A stretch of DNA of 64,000 nucleotides from Myxococcus eversor. Its GTDB lineage: Bacteria > Myxococcota > Myxococcia > Myxococcales > Myxococcaceae. The stretch is taken from the NCBI RefSeq assembly GCF_010894455.1, contig NZ_JAAIXY010000005.1:372001-436000 (forward strand). The letters are read 5' to 3'. The first letter of the stretch is position 1. Each line of letters begins with the position of its first letter. The notes under the pieces were generated by a model. That model was not told the origin of the DNA. It was given only the letters and a program-made list of their open reading frames with translations, and ran no database searches. The translations under genes and the position numbers were made by a program. Positions 55,800 through 64,000 of the stretch are shown piece by piece.

Positions 55800-56483
55800 G
55801 TGCAGATGACGCTGGAGTGCTCGAAGTCGATGGATTGGGTGGACCTGCTGGAGCAGGAGGCACGCGCGCTGGTGGCGACGTTGGATGCGCATCCCGACGC
55901 GAGCCGCCTGTTCGCGGGCACGTTGGACCGCGAGGGCTACATCCACTACCTGGTGCAGACGTATCACTACGCGCGCTGGAGCACGCCGCTGCTGAAGAGC
56001 GCGGGGGAGCGGCTCAATCATCTGGGCCGGCACCCGCGCCTGGCGGAGCTGCTGCTCCAGAAGGCCGCGGAGGAGCGCGGGCACGAGCGCTGGCTGCTCG
56101 CCGACCTGCACAACCTGGGCTGCTCGCATGAGCAGGTCCATGCGATGGAGCCGTGCCCCGGCGTGGAGGCCTACACCGGCTGGAACTTCTTCACCTCTCG
56201 GGCGGGTATCCCCACCGCAGTCCTGGGGACGTCCTATGTGTTGGAGTACCTCTCCCTGGCGCGGGCGACGGAGGCATCCGAGCGGTTGGTCCAGGTCGCG
56301 GCCATTCCCAACATCGACAGGTCGGTGACGTTCCTGCGCGCCCACGGGGGGCTGGATGGAGACCACGTGGAGGAGCTGACGACGGTGCTGCGGACGCTGA
56401 CGGACGTGGAGGAGCAGTCCGCCGTGCTGCTGTCGGCTCGCACGACGCGCGTCGTGTATCCGGCCATCTTCCGCGAGCTGTGA
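55800..56483 (+). CDS. Haem-oxygenase-like diiron protein
   Basis: 227 residues from the GTG at 55800, with AGGAG 6 bp before it. The all-helical chain has the diiron ligand pattern of haem-oxygenase-like diiron oxidases: E91 and H95 (EERGHE), E149 (LEYLSL), and HxxxDxxH as H182, D186, H189. Known members oxidise, decarboxylate or cleave small amines and fatty acids in biosynthesis. Pairing with the acyltransferase gene upstream suggests a two-step acyl-amine pathway. Product unknown. Confidence 0.72.
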   Translation: MQMTLECSKSMDWVDLLEQEARALVATLDAHPDASRLFAGTLDREGYIHYLVQTYHYARWSTPLLKSAGERLNHLGRHPRLAELLLQKAAEERGHERWLLADLHNLGCSHEQVHAMEPCPGVEAYTGWNFFTSRAGIPTAVLGTSYVLEYLSLARATEASERLVQVAAIPNIDRSVTFLRAHGGLDGDHVEELTTVLRTLTDVEEQSAVLLSARTTRVVYPAIFREL

Positions 56484-56573
56484 GCCTCCATCCCCCTCGC
56501 GAGGTAGAGACAGCCCTCCTGGCCCCCGCCATTCTCCCCGTCGAAGCAGGACATCCACGCGAGCGGGGGCGCC

Positions 56574-56834
56574 ATGCGTTACATCACTCACATCCACCTC
56601 GAGGGCGGGCGAGGACTGGAGCACATCTCACGGGTTCGCTGGCGTGATGGACTCATGACGGGGACGAGTACGCGGCAGCAGATGGTGGAGTGGATTGATG
56701 ACGGTGGAGACGCGAGGGTCCAGGCCCTTCCCGTGGATGCACGGGTAGAGGTCGTCAATGCGCGACCGCCCTATCTGCGGTCGGTGCCGAACGGCGGTCT
56801 TGTCGACAATCTGTTGTCCCTGCCGGAGTTCTGA
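56574..56834 (+). CDS. DUF3892 domain protein
   Basis: 86 residues. The pattern HIHLEGGRGLEHISRVRW at the start and the ending SVPNGGLVDNLLSLPEF match the DUF3892 family, whose role is unknown. Small soluble protein without signal peptide. It is 90 bp downstream of the diiron protein and may be a separate transcript. Confidence 0.75.
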   Translation: MRYITHIHLEGGRGLEHISRVRWRDGLMTGTSTRQQMVEWIDDGGDARVQALPVDARVEVVNARPPYLRSVPNGGLVDNLLSLPEF

Positions 56835-57357
56835 GCCGGCCGGGTGATTGGGTGCCACGGGCGGGTCCGGAGGAAGGGCCGGCCCCGTCCGTGGTGGCTC
56901 AGCCGGGTTTCCTGTCGAGAACCATGTTCATCCCCTTTTCCCCTCTCCATAGACAGGAGAGGGGGACGCTGTCGCTACCACCCCAGTGGTAGATGCCCTT
57001 CCGGCCCGAGGTCCCACCTCCCAGGTCCAGGACGCCCGAGAGCCCCGGGCGTCGCCTGTCCTGGCGGAGTCGAGGCGCGCTGGCGATGAGCCTGTGCATG
57101 CATCGATCCTAGCGGAGCCCCTGGGACAAATACACGCCCTCAAGATGGATTGATGCGTTTGATATTTGTTACCCGGGTGGGTGCATCCTCACTCAGCGGG
57201 TTGGGAATGATGGAGGGGTGTCTACTCCGCGGGAGGTATGTCCTGACCTTCCCTGACGTCTGTACGGTGTGTCGAGAACTGGCGCCTGGGTTCGAGCCAA
57301 CGCTCGTGACAAGCCGGACCATCGCGTTGACGCGATGCGCGCCAAAACGAGGGAAGT
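56835..57357. other. Intergenic stretch with two hairpins, before the DUF6119 gene
   Basis: 523 bases with no credible gene. CCCTCTCC (56941-56948) pairs with GGAGAGGG (56956-56963), then CTACCAC (56975-56981) with GTGGTAG (56986-56992). The short minus-strand frame over this repeat looks like remnant or repeat sequence. From about 57110 the DNA becomes AT-richer and probably holds the promoter for the gene at 57358. Confidence 0.6.
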
Positions 57358-58950
57358 ATGACCATGCGGAAGAAGCGGGAGCGCGTCAGACATCTGACCG
57401 CGCTGCTGATCAAGGGTGAGTTCAAGAAGCCCGAGGATTGTTTCAAGGACCTCAATGGGGTGGAGAGGGTCGGCTTGTCGCCGCGACTTACCTATGTGGC
57501 CGACTTCTTCCTCCAGGCCAAGAAGGCGCGGTCACCGCCATGGATGGAGTTCCTGGAGACGTTCGTGACGACGAAGCTGCCGACACTCAGGAACGAGAAC
57601 GTGTGCGGAGTGTTCTTTGTCCAGCTTAAGAAGCGAATCGTCGCGTTCACACTGGGGCACGGCCGGAACCTCCTGCGTGCCGACTGCTTCGAGCGGGACT
57701 TTGGTCTCAAGGTCGTTCTGAACTCAGTCGATCCCACCCAATTGCGGAGCGTCGATGCTCGCAAGGTCGAAGATCTGACGACGCAGACACGAAAGCAGTT
57801 GAGTCGGAATTCGCCGCTGGATGCATTCGCGCTCAACCTGAATCAGGACATCCTCCGCGTCATCGCGGGGAAGCCCAAGAGTGAGGCGTTTGCGAAGTTG
57901 ATTGTCGGCTCTGATGCGCTGTCGCTGAGTGCCAAGGTCGAGGTGGAGCAGCTTGGAGCGAAGTGCGAGGAGCTTCTCGCCGCCTATCAGAGTCAGGAGT
58001 ACAAGAAGCACTTCCCCTGGTTCGATCATCTCAGGACGGTTCGAGACAAGTCGATGATCGAGGAGTTGAATCGCAAGCTGCTCGAGAAGATTCTGGCGGG
58101 CCCCGCCGATGGTCTACATCTGGCCACTCCCGAGGTCATCGACTGGAGTGATTCACCGGGGCTCTCGTTCTCGACGGAAGAGGACCCGGCGCCGCGCCAC
58201 GATTTGCTGATGGAGGACTACCTCAAGACGAAGGATGGGGAAGAGGTGTCGGTCGCCGAGCTCAAGCGTGACCATGTCCAGGTTCACTACGGAGCGGCGA
58301 GTGCTCCCGTGTCCAAGTGGAGCGTGTATGACTCGATTGTGTTCGAGGCGGAGGAAAAGGGAGAGGTGTTCGTGCTCTCTGGGGGAGATTGGTTCCGGGT
58401 CGCCAAGAACTTCGCTGATGAGGTGAGAGGCAAGATCGGAAGCATCAAGAGGTCGACGCTCGTTCTCCCTGCCGCGAAGAGCACGGACCGGGAAGACGAC
58501 TACAACATCATGGCGGCCAAGGCGGGAAAGTTCATCTTGATGGACAAGAAGAACTCATACGTCGTGGAGGGCAAGACGTCGATCGAGGTCTGCGACTTGC
58601 TGACGAAGGATGGGCAGTTCGTGCACGTGAAGAGGAAGACGCGGTCTTCGACGCTCAGTCACCTTTTCTCGCAGGGAGTTGTCTCCGCGGACGCGTTCTG
58701 GATGGACCCAGAGTTCAGGAGCCATGCCCGGAATCATGTACTGAAGAGCCATCCGACGTTGAAGAAGCTGATTCCACAGGAGCGACCGAATCCGGCGGCG
58801 TTCGAAGTCGTATTCGCGGTCATCACGAAGAGCCATCCGAAGTGGCCTCATTCCCTCCCGTTCTTCAGCCAGCTCAACCTGAGCTACGCGCACGACCGCC
58901 TGGAACGGATGGGGTACCGGGTCTCGCTGCTTCGGATTGATGAAGTCTGA
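57358..58950 (+). CDS. DUF6119 / TIGR04141 sporadically distributed protein
   Basis: 530 residues from the ATG at 57358, with GAGGGA upstream. The protein shows the TIGR04141 pattern: an N-terminal FVQLKKRIVAFTLGHGRNLL region, a DWFRVAKNF segment, and FVHVKRKTRSSTLSHLFSQGVVSADAFW near the C terminus. The family is patchily distributed and often found beside mobile or defence genes; molecular function is unknown, though a nuclease-like fold has been suggested for parts of it. Base composition is visibly less GC-rich than neighbours, which supports recent acquisition. It is convergent to the helicase. Confidence 0.8.
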   Translation: MTMRKKRERVRHLTALLIKGEFKKPEDCFKDLNGVERVGLSPRLTYVADFFLQAKKARSPPWMEFLETFVTTKLPTLRNENVCGVFFVQLKKRIVAFTLGHGRNLLRADCFERDFGLKVVLNSVDPTQLRSVDARKVEDLTTQTRKQLSRNSPLDAFALNLNQDILRVIAGKPKSEAFAKLIVGSDALSLSAKVEVEQLGAKCEELLAAYQSQEYKKHFPWFDHLRTVRDKSMIEELNRKLLEKILAGPADGLHLATPEVIDWSDSPGLSFSTEEDPAPRHDLLMEDYLKTKDGEEVSVAELKRDHVQVHYGAASAPVSKWSVYDSIVFEAEEKGEVFVLSGGDWFRVAKNFADEVRGKIGSIKRSTLVLPAAKSTDREDDYNIMAAKAGKFILMDKKNSYVVEGKTSIEVCDLLTKDGQFVHVKRKTRSSTLSHLFSQGVVSADAFWMDPEFRSHARNHVLKSHPTLKKLIPQERPNPAAFEVVFAVITKSHPKWPHSLPFFSQLNLSYAHDRLERMGYRVSLLRIDEV

Positions 58951-58995
58951 CGAGGTTGCCGCCGAACTGGAGGAGAAGCACCGACCCCTCGCGAC

Positions 58996-60825
58996 TCAGG
59001 GAGGAGTCCGCTGAGAGGGCAGGGTGGCGCGCAACGCTTCTGGACTCCCCGTGAGCACCAGCCTGTCCACGGCTCGCGTCATCGCCACATAGAGAAGGCG
59101 AGCCTCCTCCTTGGCGTCCGTCGCATGTCGCGAAGGCCGTCCGAGTCCGGGAATCACGATGGCTGGAAATTCCAGGCCCTTGCTGGAATGGAAGGTGAGG
59201 ACCTTGACGCTGTCTTCGGTGGGCTTCAGCGCGGATTGAGGCGCGCGTTTGCCCACCCACTGGAAGGGGATGCCCGACCGACGCAGTTGCTGGATGGCAG
59301 CGTCCCCGATATCGACGGTGCGGTAGAGCACCGCCATGTCATTCCAGCGGAGTCCCTCGGAGTGTAGCTGTTGCAGGTGCCCCGCGATGTAGTTCAGCTC
59401 CGCGCCCAGGCTGGGCAACGGAACGACCTGGGGCGGCGGTCCATGTCGGCCCGCGCTCTGCGGAAGGAGCAGTGGAACGCCATCCTCATCCGCATCCTCG
59501 GGAGTGAGCACGTCCTTGGCATAGTGGTACGCGAACTGGAGGATTTCGGAGGTGTTGCGATAGTTCAGACGAAGAATGGTGGTTCGCCCCCGCGCCTGGA
59601 TGCCGACGCTCCTGAAGCTGAAGCGTCCGTGCCGGTAGATGGACTGGGCGTCGTCATAGAGCACGAGGAGGGAGTTGGTCTCCGGTGTGACCATCTGGGC
59701 CACGAGCTTGAGCCACTCGGGCTGGAAGTCATGCCCTTCGTCAATCAGCACCGCGCCATACTGCCCACGAGGGATGAGACCCCGGTCGGCCGCGTGGATG
59801 ACGCGCTGGACGAGCTGCTCGACATACTCGGAGGAGGAAAGCCCTTGAGGCGGGAGCCCGGCATGGAAGGTCACGAGCTGTTCGCGGCACCAGGCGTGGA
59901 AGGTGCGCACGTTCACCTGCTGCCGGGAGATGCCCCGTGCGGTCAGATAGGGCTCCAGCCATTCCGCCAGGGGGCGGCCAAAGCACAGCACCAGGATGGG
60001 TCGCTGGAGGACCTTCGCGAGCTGCACGCAGCGGTAGCCCAGAATCATCGTCTTGCCGGAGCCCGCGACGCCATGGATGACGCGGTGGCCTTCGCCCAGG
60101 CTGCGCGCGAGTTGCTCCTGCTGGAGGTCCATGATGCGGATGATGTCGGGCAGGGTTGCTTCGGCGTCTGGCGGCTCGAAGAGGCTGAGCTGTGCTCCTC
60201 CGATGCGGAGCTCCGGGAAGATGTGCCAGCGCATCCGGTCGAGCTGTGGAAGCGTCAGCGGGCGGGAGGGCACCCAAGGAAACATCTCCCAGAGGCGTTG
60301 CTGGAAGGCCTCGGGTGTGACGCTCTCGGAGATCTCGTCCTTGCAGATGGCCCGATGTGAAGGGATGACCTCGCCAAGTCGTGCGCCTTCGAACTGCGAC
60401 CGGGTCAGGTTGGAGAAGACGACCCCATAGCTCCAGGGGAATGCCAGCCTGCCCCGGTGAGGCCCCTCTGGGAGAACCAGGGACGGGTCTTTCTGAAGCA
60501 GGGACGCGATGTCCTGGGCATAGAGCCGTGCCTGCTCGAAGGGATTCGCGACCTCCTTGAGCCCGTCGTGAGTCATCAGGGTGGCGCTGTTCTTGTCGAT
60601 GCGGTGGATGCCATCGCTCTTCCAGTCCTTCACCTCCAGGACCAGGATGCCTCGGCGGGGATGCAGGACGATGAAGTCAGGGTGGCGGCCCGTCTGCCCA
60701 ATGGCGACGTCGTACCAGAGGAGGTAGTCGTCCTCGAGCTTCTCTTCGAGCCGCCTCGCCACACGCTTCTCGCCCGACTGCATCCGAGGGAGGCACTGGT
60801 TCAGGGCGGGGATGAGGGTCGCCAT
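58996..60825 (-). CDS. NERD-domain UvrD/Rep-like helicase
   Basis: 609 residues. N-terminal NERD nuclease-related domain (about 15-130: GRHPDFIVLHPRRGILVLEVKDW has the D and ExK arrangement), then an SF1 helicase: Walker A GVAGSGKT with K258, LIDEGHDFQPEW (motif II as DEGHD in place of DEAQD), LRLNYRNTSEIL, and C-terminal TFHSSKGLEFPAIVIPGL and LYVAMTRAVDRL. Such proteins act on nucleic acid in repair or defence. The next gene on its left is the acquired DUF6119 protein, so a defence role is possible. Confidence 0.88.
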   Translation of the reverse strand: MATLIPALNQCLPRMQSGEKRVARRLEEKLEDDYLLWYDVAIGQTGRHPDFIVLHPRRGILVLEVKDWKSDGIHRIDKNSATLMTHDGLKEVANPFEQARLYAQDIASLLQKDPSLVLPEGPHRGRLAFPWSYGVVFSNLTRSQFEGARLGEVIPSHRAICKDEISESVTPEAFQQRLWEMFPWVPSRPLTLPQLDRMRWHIFPELRIGGAQLSLFEPPDAEATLPDIIRIMDLQQEQLARSLGEGHRVIHGVAGSGKTMILGYRCVQLAKVLQRPILVLCFGRPLAEWLEPYLTARGISRQQVNVRTFHAWCREQLVTFHAGLPPQGLSSSEYVEQLVQRVIHAADRGLIPRGQYGAVLIDEGHDFQPEWLKLVAQMVTPETNSLLVLYDDAQSIYRHGRFSFRSVGIQARGRTTILRLNYRNTSEILQFAYHYAKDVLTPEDADEDGVPLLLPQSAGRHGPPPQVVPLPSLGAELNYIAGHLQQLHSEGLRWNDMAVLYRTVDIGDAAIQQLRRSGIPFQWVGKRAPQSALKPTEDSVKVLTFHSSKGLEFPAIVIPGLGRPSRHATDAKEEARLLYVAMTRAVDRLVLTGSPEALRATLPSQRTPP

Positions 60826-60829
60826 GGCC

Positions 60830-61021
60830 TCATGCTAGGGCCAGGCGCGGGAAAAATGGAATGCTGCGACGGGAGGCACGTCTTCCCGTCGTCATTTCAC
60901 GCCGGTCATGCACCAGGAGAGAAGGTCGTCCATGGGGTCTCGCTTTCGCGAGAACCTCACGCGCGCCCGTGAGAAATCCATCCCCGAGCTGCCCGTCGTC
61001 GTTGAGCCCCCAAGCCCACAC
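60830..61021 (-). pseudogene. RCC1-repeat gene remnant
   Basis: On the minus strand the first codons read VWAWGLNDDGQLGDGF, an exact RCC1/BNR-repeat blade signature, then run into unrelated sequence (LTGAREVLAKARPHGRP...). Only one partial repeat remains, with no signal peptide or flanking repeats, so it is a fragment of a lost multi-repeat protein rather than a functional gene. Confidence 0.5.
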
Positions 61022-61088
61022 GGCGCCGTCCCTCTTCAGCGCGTAGGTTGAGAATTGAGAACGTCCAGGCGCCCCGCGACGACAGTCA

Positions 61089-61616
61089 TCACTGGATGAC
61101 GGTGACGACCTGGGTGTCGCAGCTGACAGGGTCGATATACGAGTTGCTGACGTCGATGCTGCAGACGGCGCTCAGCATACCGGTGGAACTCTGGTTGATG
61201 GTCCCCGAGCAGAGGCCGCCGCTGGTGGTGACCACGAATTGCCAGACGCACGTCTTCGCGGGGCCAGACAGGTTGGTCGTGTAGTAGTAGGTCTCGGTCG
61301 AAGGGGGAATGAAGGGGAGCTGCGTCATGCCCATTCCGCCGTTCGGAACAGGGCTGGTCAGTTGAGGAATGAGGGTGCCACCCGCCCAGACGGTGGAACC
61401 GGTCAGATTCAGGACGTAGTAGTACTGGGTCAGGGCGAGAATTCGGGGGGCGGCGGTGGAGTCCCCGCGTCGTGCCGGAAGCTCCACGGTCTGCGTCGTG
61501 GGCGTGCTGACATACTCGCCACGAGTGAAGCCGAAGTCTAGCGGCTCGGTGGCTCCGCTCATGGGCGCGAGGGTCAGCAGAAAGACCGCCAGGGTTCGCT
61601 TCACGTTCCTCGTCAT
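61089..61616 (-). CDS. Secreted protein, unknown
   Basis: 175 residues from the ATG at 61616, with GGAG about 7 bp before. Signal peptide RTLAVFLLTLAPMSGATEP. The mature part is rich in Thr, Ser, Tyr and Val with alternating beta pattern (YYYVLNLTGSTVWAGG, TYYYTTNLSGPAKTCVWQFVV) and four cysteines near the C terminus, so a small disulfide-bonded beta domain is likely. No family recognised. The open frame extends upstream but without signal features. Confidence 0.55.
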   Translation of the reverse strand: MTRNVKRTLAVFLLTLAPMSGATEPLDFGFTRGEYVSTPTTQTVELPARRGDSTAAPRILALTQYYYVLNLTGSTVWAGGTLIPQLTSPVPNGGMGMTQLPFIPPSTETYYYTTNLSGPAKTCVWQFVVTTSGGLCSGTINQSSTGMLSAVCSIDVSNSYIDPVSCDTQVVTVIQ

Positions 61617-61974
61617 GGGCGCTCCGTGATGTCTGTTATTGTCTGGGGCGCTGTTCTCTAGCATGGGTCCTGTTTGATTTTCAATTGGGCGGGAGTCCCA
61701 AGCGACAGCCGGGCGAGCATCCGGGGGAATGATCACTGTCACCCCATGGCACCCGAGCAGAGCGAGCAGCATGTCGAGTGACGGGTCGCCCGGGTTGAAG
61801 TCCTTCTCCTCGCCCGAGGCTCTCTCAATCGCCCTTTGAGGGAAAGGCAGCCGGAGCTGGCCTGCCGGGGCGCGGATGCGTCCCTAGGTTGAAAAGCATC
61901 CAGTGCGCGACGCATGGCTGCTCAATTCCGGAGCCCACGGCATCGGCGATGGTCTTGATCGTTGCCGCCACGAG
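61617..61974. other. Intergenic region between the secreted protein and the phospholipase gene
   Basis: 358 bases. Reading minus, TTGAAA near 61680 is a possible -35 box for the secreted protein, with a poor -10. No gene is supported; short overlapping frames are shadows. The true start of the phospholipase gene could lie in the right-hand part (a GTG at 61903 is in frame). Confidence 0.4.
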
Positions 61975-63103
61975 ATGCACGGCCCCTACGAATTGCCTCC
62001 CGGTCCCGAGGGCTTCTCCTTTTCGCTCTACCAGTCCATCGGCGTCGCGTTGCAGGCCGGACATCGGCTGGAGCTCCTGGAGAACGGCTCCGTCTTCGAC
62101 CGCATGCAGGCGGACTCCGCTCGGCGCGGGAGAGCATCCACATCCTCGTCTATCTCTGGCGGCCTTGCGACGTGTCCGACCGCAAAGTGGAGGCGCTCGT
62201 TGAGCGTGCTCGCGCGGGCGTCGCCTGCCGCGTGGTGGTGGACCCGGTGGGCAGCGAAGTCGTTTCCGGAGACCGGGACTTCGACCAGAAGGTGGGGAGG
62301 GTGCTCTCCGAGGCCGGCGTGGAGGTCCACTACTACCGGATGCTGGCGGTCAATGCGGTGGGCCGGCTGCTGGGGCGCACGCACCAGAAGCTCGTCATCA
62401 TCGACGGGCGCATCGCCTACACCGGAGGCTTCGGCTTCTGGGAGGCCTGGGATGGCGACGGCCTCTCGCCCGAGCAGTGGCGAGACGCGAGCGTCCGTGT
62501 CGAAGGCCCCTGTGCCTGTGAGATGCGGCTCGCTTTCTCCCGCTACTGGCAGGAGTCAGGCGGAGGCTTGCTGCCACCGAGCTGCTTTCCCGATCTGGAA
62601 CATGAGGGGGGCGCCAAGGCGTGCTTCGTGGAGAGCTTGGGCACGCTGGGCATCTACGAGTACCAGCCGTCGATGATTCACGCGAAGACGATGCTCGTGG
62701 ATGACTGGCTCGCCGTGGTGGGCTCCACCAACCTGGACTCGCTGTCGCTCAACAAGCTGGGCGAGGGCTCGCTCGTCATGAACGATGCTCGGTTCGTCCG
62801 TGAGTTGGGGCAATGCTGGGCGGACGAGAGCCCGCGGAGGAGTTCGCCGAGCGGTTCTCTCCGGAGGGGCAGGGGATGCGCCTGCCCGATGTCTTCAGGA
62901 CATACCGCGCCGAGGGGCAGGACGATCTTCCCCCGGAGCTGGGTGCGGAGGCCTGGGAGGCGCTGGGCGAGAACGAGCCCTGGGTGCTCTCGCGGCTCCA
63001 ATACGGTTGGGCTCCGGAATCGGCTGTCCTCGAAGGGGCGGAGTTGCGGCACCTGCTTCAAGAGTCACTGGTGCTGCGCGGTGTTGTACCGCCGCGGGGG
63101 TGA
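61975..63103 (+). pseudogene. Phospholipase D / cardiolipin synthase-like gene with two frameshifts
   Basis: Three frames make one continuous PLD-type protein. The N-terminal part (PGPEGFSFSLYQSIGVALQAG) runs to about 62114, the middle in another frame (SARESIHILVYLWRP) to about 62812, and the C-terminal part (MLGGREPAEEFAERF) in a third to 63103. Each shift equals one missing base. The HKD motifs HQKLVIIDG (cac at 62382) and IHAKTMLVDDWLAVVGSTNLD (near 62676-62738) are intact. Either the gene is decayed, or there are two sequencing errors. An intact version would hydrolyse or transfer phosphatidyl groups. The start is uncertain. Confidence 0.7.
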
Positions 63104-63302
63104 CGCGTGACTCGCGTGGCGGTGGCTGCCATCAAACGGGCAATGCCAAGGCCTGACGCTGGACAACCGATTACGCACATGCTGGGAGGATTTGTGCAGA
63201 GACCTGCACACGAGTTCGGCCTCCGCGTGGCGGCGTGCGACGCATCCTCTGGAAACTCCTGGGAGCAGGGGGCCGGTCTCTTGATTGCACTGTCGCGTGC
63301 AC

Positions 63303-63971
63303 ATGAAAATCTTCACGATTCGCAACCTGTTGATGCGGCTCCTGGTGCTCTCGCTGCTGTGCCTCGCCCCGGGCCTCGCGCTCGCGGCCACTGACGACCC
63401 GCCGCGAGGGGAAGCGGCCCCTCCGGTAACGGAGCCGAGCAAGTTGCTCCCGGTGACGGACCCGCCGTCCGAGTCGCCGATGCGAGAGGTCCTGCATACG
63501 AGCGCGCGCATCGCGGCGGAAATCGGAGCCATGTCGGTGACAGGCCTGGCCATGGGATTTCCCGGGCTCATCGTCGCCGGTGCGGCAAGCAGGCCCCCCC
63601 AGGGAATCGGTGGAGGCATCGACGAGGCGGTCTCTGGCTATTTCCTGGGAGCCGCGGTGGGAGTGCCCATTGGCACCATGTGGGGCGCGCACCTTCTGGG
63701 TGGAAAGGGGACGTGGACTGGAACGCTCATTGGAGCGGGCTCGGCTGCGGGGACCGGCGCGGTGACTGCGCTGCTTCTGGCGAACGAGGGAGATCGTCTT
63801 GTCATCGCCTCGACCGCCGCCCTGGCGGGCTCCATCCTGGGCTCCTTCATCGGGTATGAGGTGTCTCATGCCTCGAACAGCGCGCCACCAGCCCCGTCGG
63901 AGGTCAGCGTGCTCCCGTCGGTGGCGGTGTCTCAGGGTGGAATGATGTTGGGGCTGGGGGGTCGCTTTTGA
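63303..63971 (+). CDS. Predicted secreted/envelope protein with glycine-rich hydrophobic segments
   Basis: 222 residues from the ATG at 63303 (an ATG 11 codons further, MRLLVLSLLC, is possible). Signal peptide ends near LALAATDD, then a Pro-rich stretch, and several Gly/Ala-rich hydrophobic segments (IGAMSVTGLAMGFPGLIVAG, GYFLGAAVGVPIGTMWGA, LIGAGSAAGTGAVTALLL, LAGSILGSFIGYE). It ends in MMLGLGGRF, like a terminal outer-membrane strand. It resembles the protein at 38784-39356 in style. Function unknown. Confidence 0.55.
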   Translation: MKIFTIRNLLMRLLVLSLLCLAPGLALAATDDPPRGEAAPPVTEPSKLLPVTDPPSESPMREVLHTSARIAAEIGAMSVTGLAMGFPGLIVAGAASRPPQGIGGGIDEAVSGYFLGAAVGVPIGTMWGAHLLGGKGTWTGTLIGAGSAAGTGAVTALLLANEGDRLVIASTAALAGSILGSFIGYEVSHASNSAPPAPSEVSVLPSVAVSQGGMMLGLGGRF

Positions 63972-64000
63972 GTGCATGACGTGACGACTCGCCGCGCGTG

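Noticed and set aside
56899..57099. A short minus-strand frame next to the DUF3892 gene
   Set aside because: It overlaps the two hairpins and reads like repeat-derived sequence without a ribosome binding site or family.

Overview
The window is GC-rich, densely packed DNA. Its content (a multimodular NRPS, a Ser/Thr kinase, many secreted proteins, a RoxA-type dihaem oxygenase, a full beta-oxidation operon) points to a myxobacterium of the Myxococcus/Corallococcus type. This is inferred from content; no rRNA or tRNA gene was found to fix the taxon.

Layout. (1) 1-3171: the 3' end of a Wadjet anti-plasmid system, partial jetC followed by jetD. (2) 3244-5644: enolase, then a convergent histidine-rich membrane protein. 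(3) 5830-20955: a natural-product locus. An ornithine cyclodeaminase is followed by a 3444-residue trimodular NRPS (C-A-T x3, TE). Its binding-pocket codes, read by eye, suggest Val-Pro-Pro, so the cyclodeaminase may supply proline. Next come a convergent MFS exporter, a LysW-type amino-group carrier protein ending in EDWGE, an HK97-fold capsid-like protein read as a natural-product (family 3) encapsulin, and a SAM methyltransferase. This carrier plus capsid pair beside an NRPS is the most exciting content of the window. (4) 21091-24727: an outer-membrane protein with a PldA-like HxSNG motif and a dihaem rubber-oxygenase-like protein. (5) 24820-36309: a nine-gene minus-strand fatty-acid degradation operon (enoyl-CoA hydratase, TetR, SDR, acyl-CoA ligase, two acyl-CoA dehydrogenases, thiolase, FadJ-type protein, aldehyde dehydrogenase). 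(6) 36691-49551: small secreted proteins, an MDR oxidoreductase, folD, a B12/radical SAM protein, a PhoX-like protein, a subtilase with four Ig-like repeats, and a Ser/Thr kinase. (7) 49559-54644: a tight minus-strand five-gene operon (sigma factor, HTH-like protein, ImmA/IrrE protease, NurA-like protein, HerA-like ATPase), probably a defence or DNA-processing system. (8) 54915-64000: a LuxI/GNAT-like acyltransferase with a haem-oxygenase-like diiron protein, a DUF3892 protein, a DUF6119 (TIGR04141) protein in a less GC-rich stretch, a NERD-UvrD helicase, an RCC1 remnant, secreted proteins and a twice-frameshifted phospholipase D gene.

How the parts work together. The NRPS locus looks like one biosynthetic unit: amino-acid supply, assembly, export, a carrier protein, a protein shell and methylation. 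The minus-strand fatty-acid operon covers activation, all beta-oxidation steps and aldehyde disposal under one TetR regulator. Wadjet, the HerA/NurA operon, DUF6119 and the NERD helicase show that both ends of the window carry defence-type genes.
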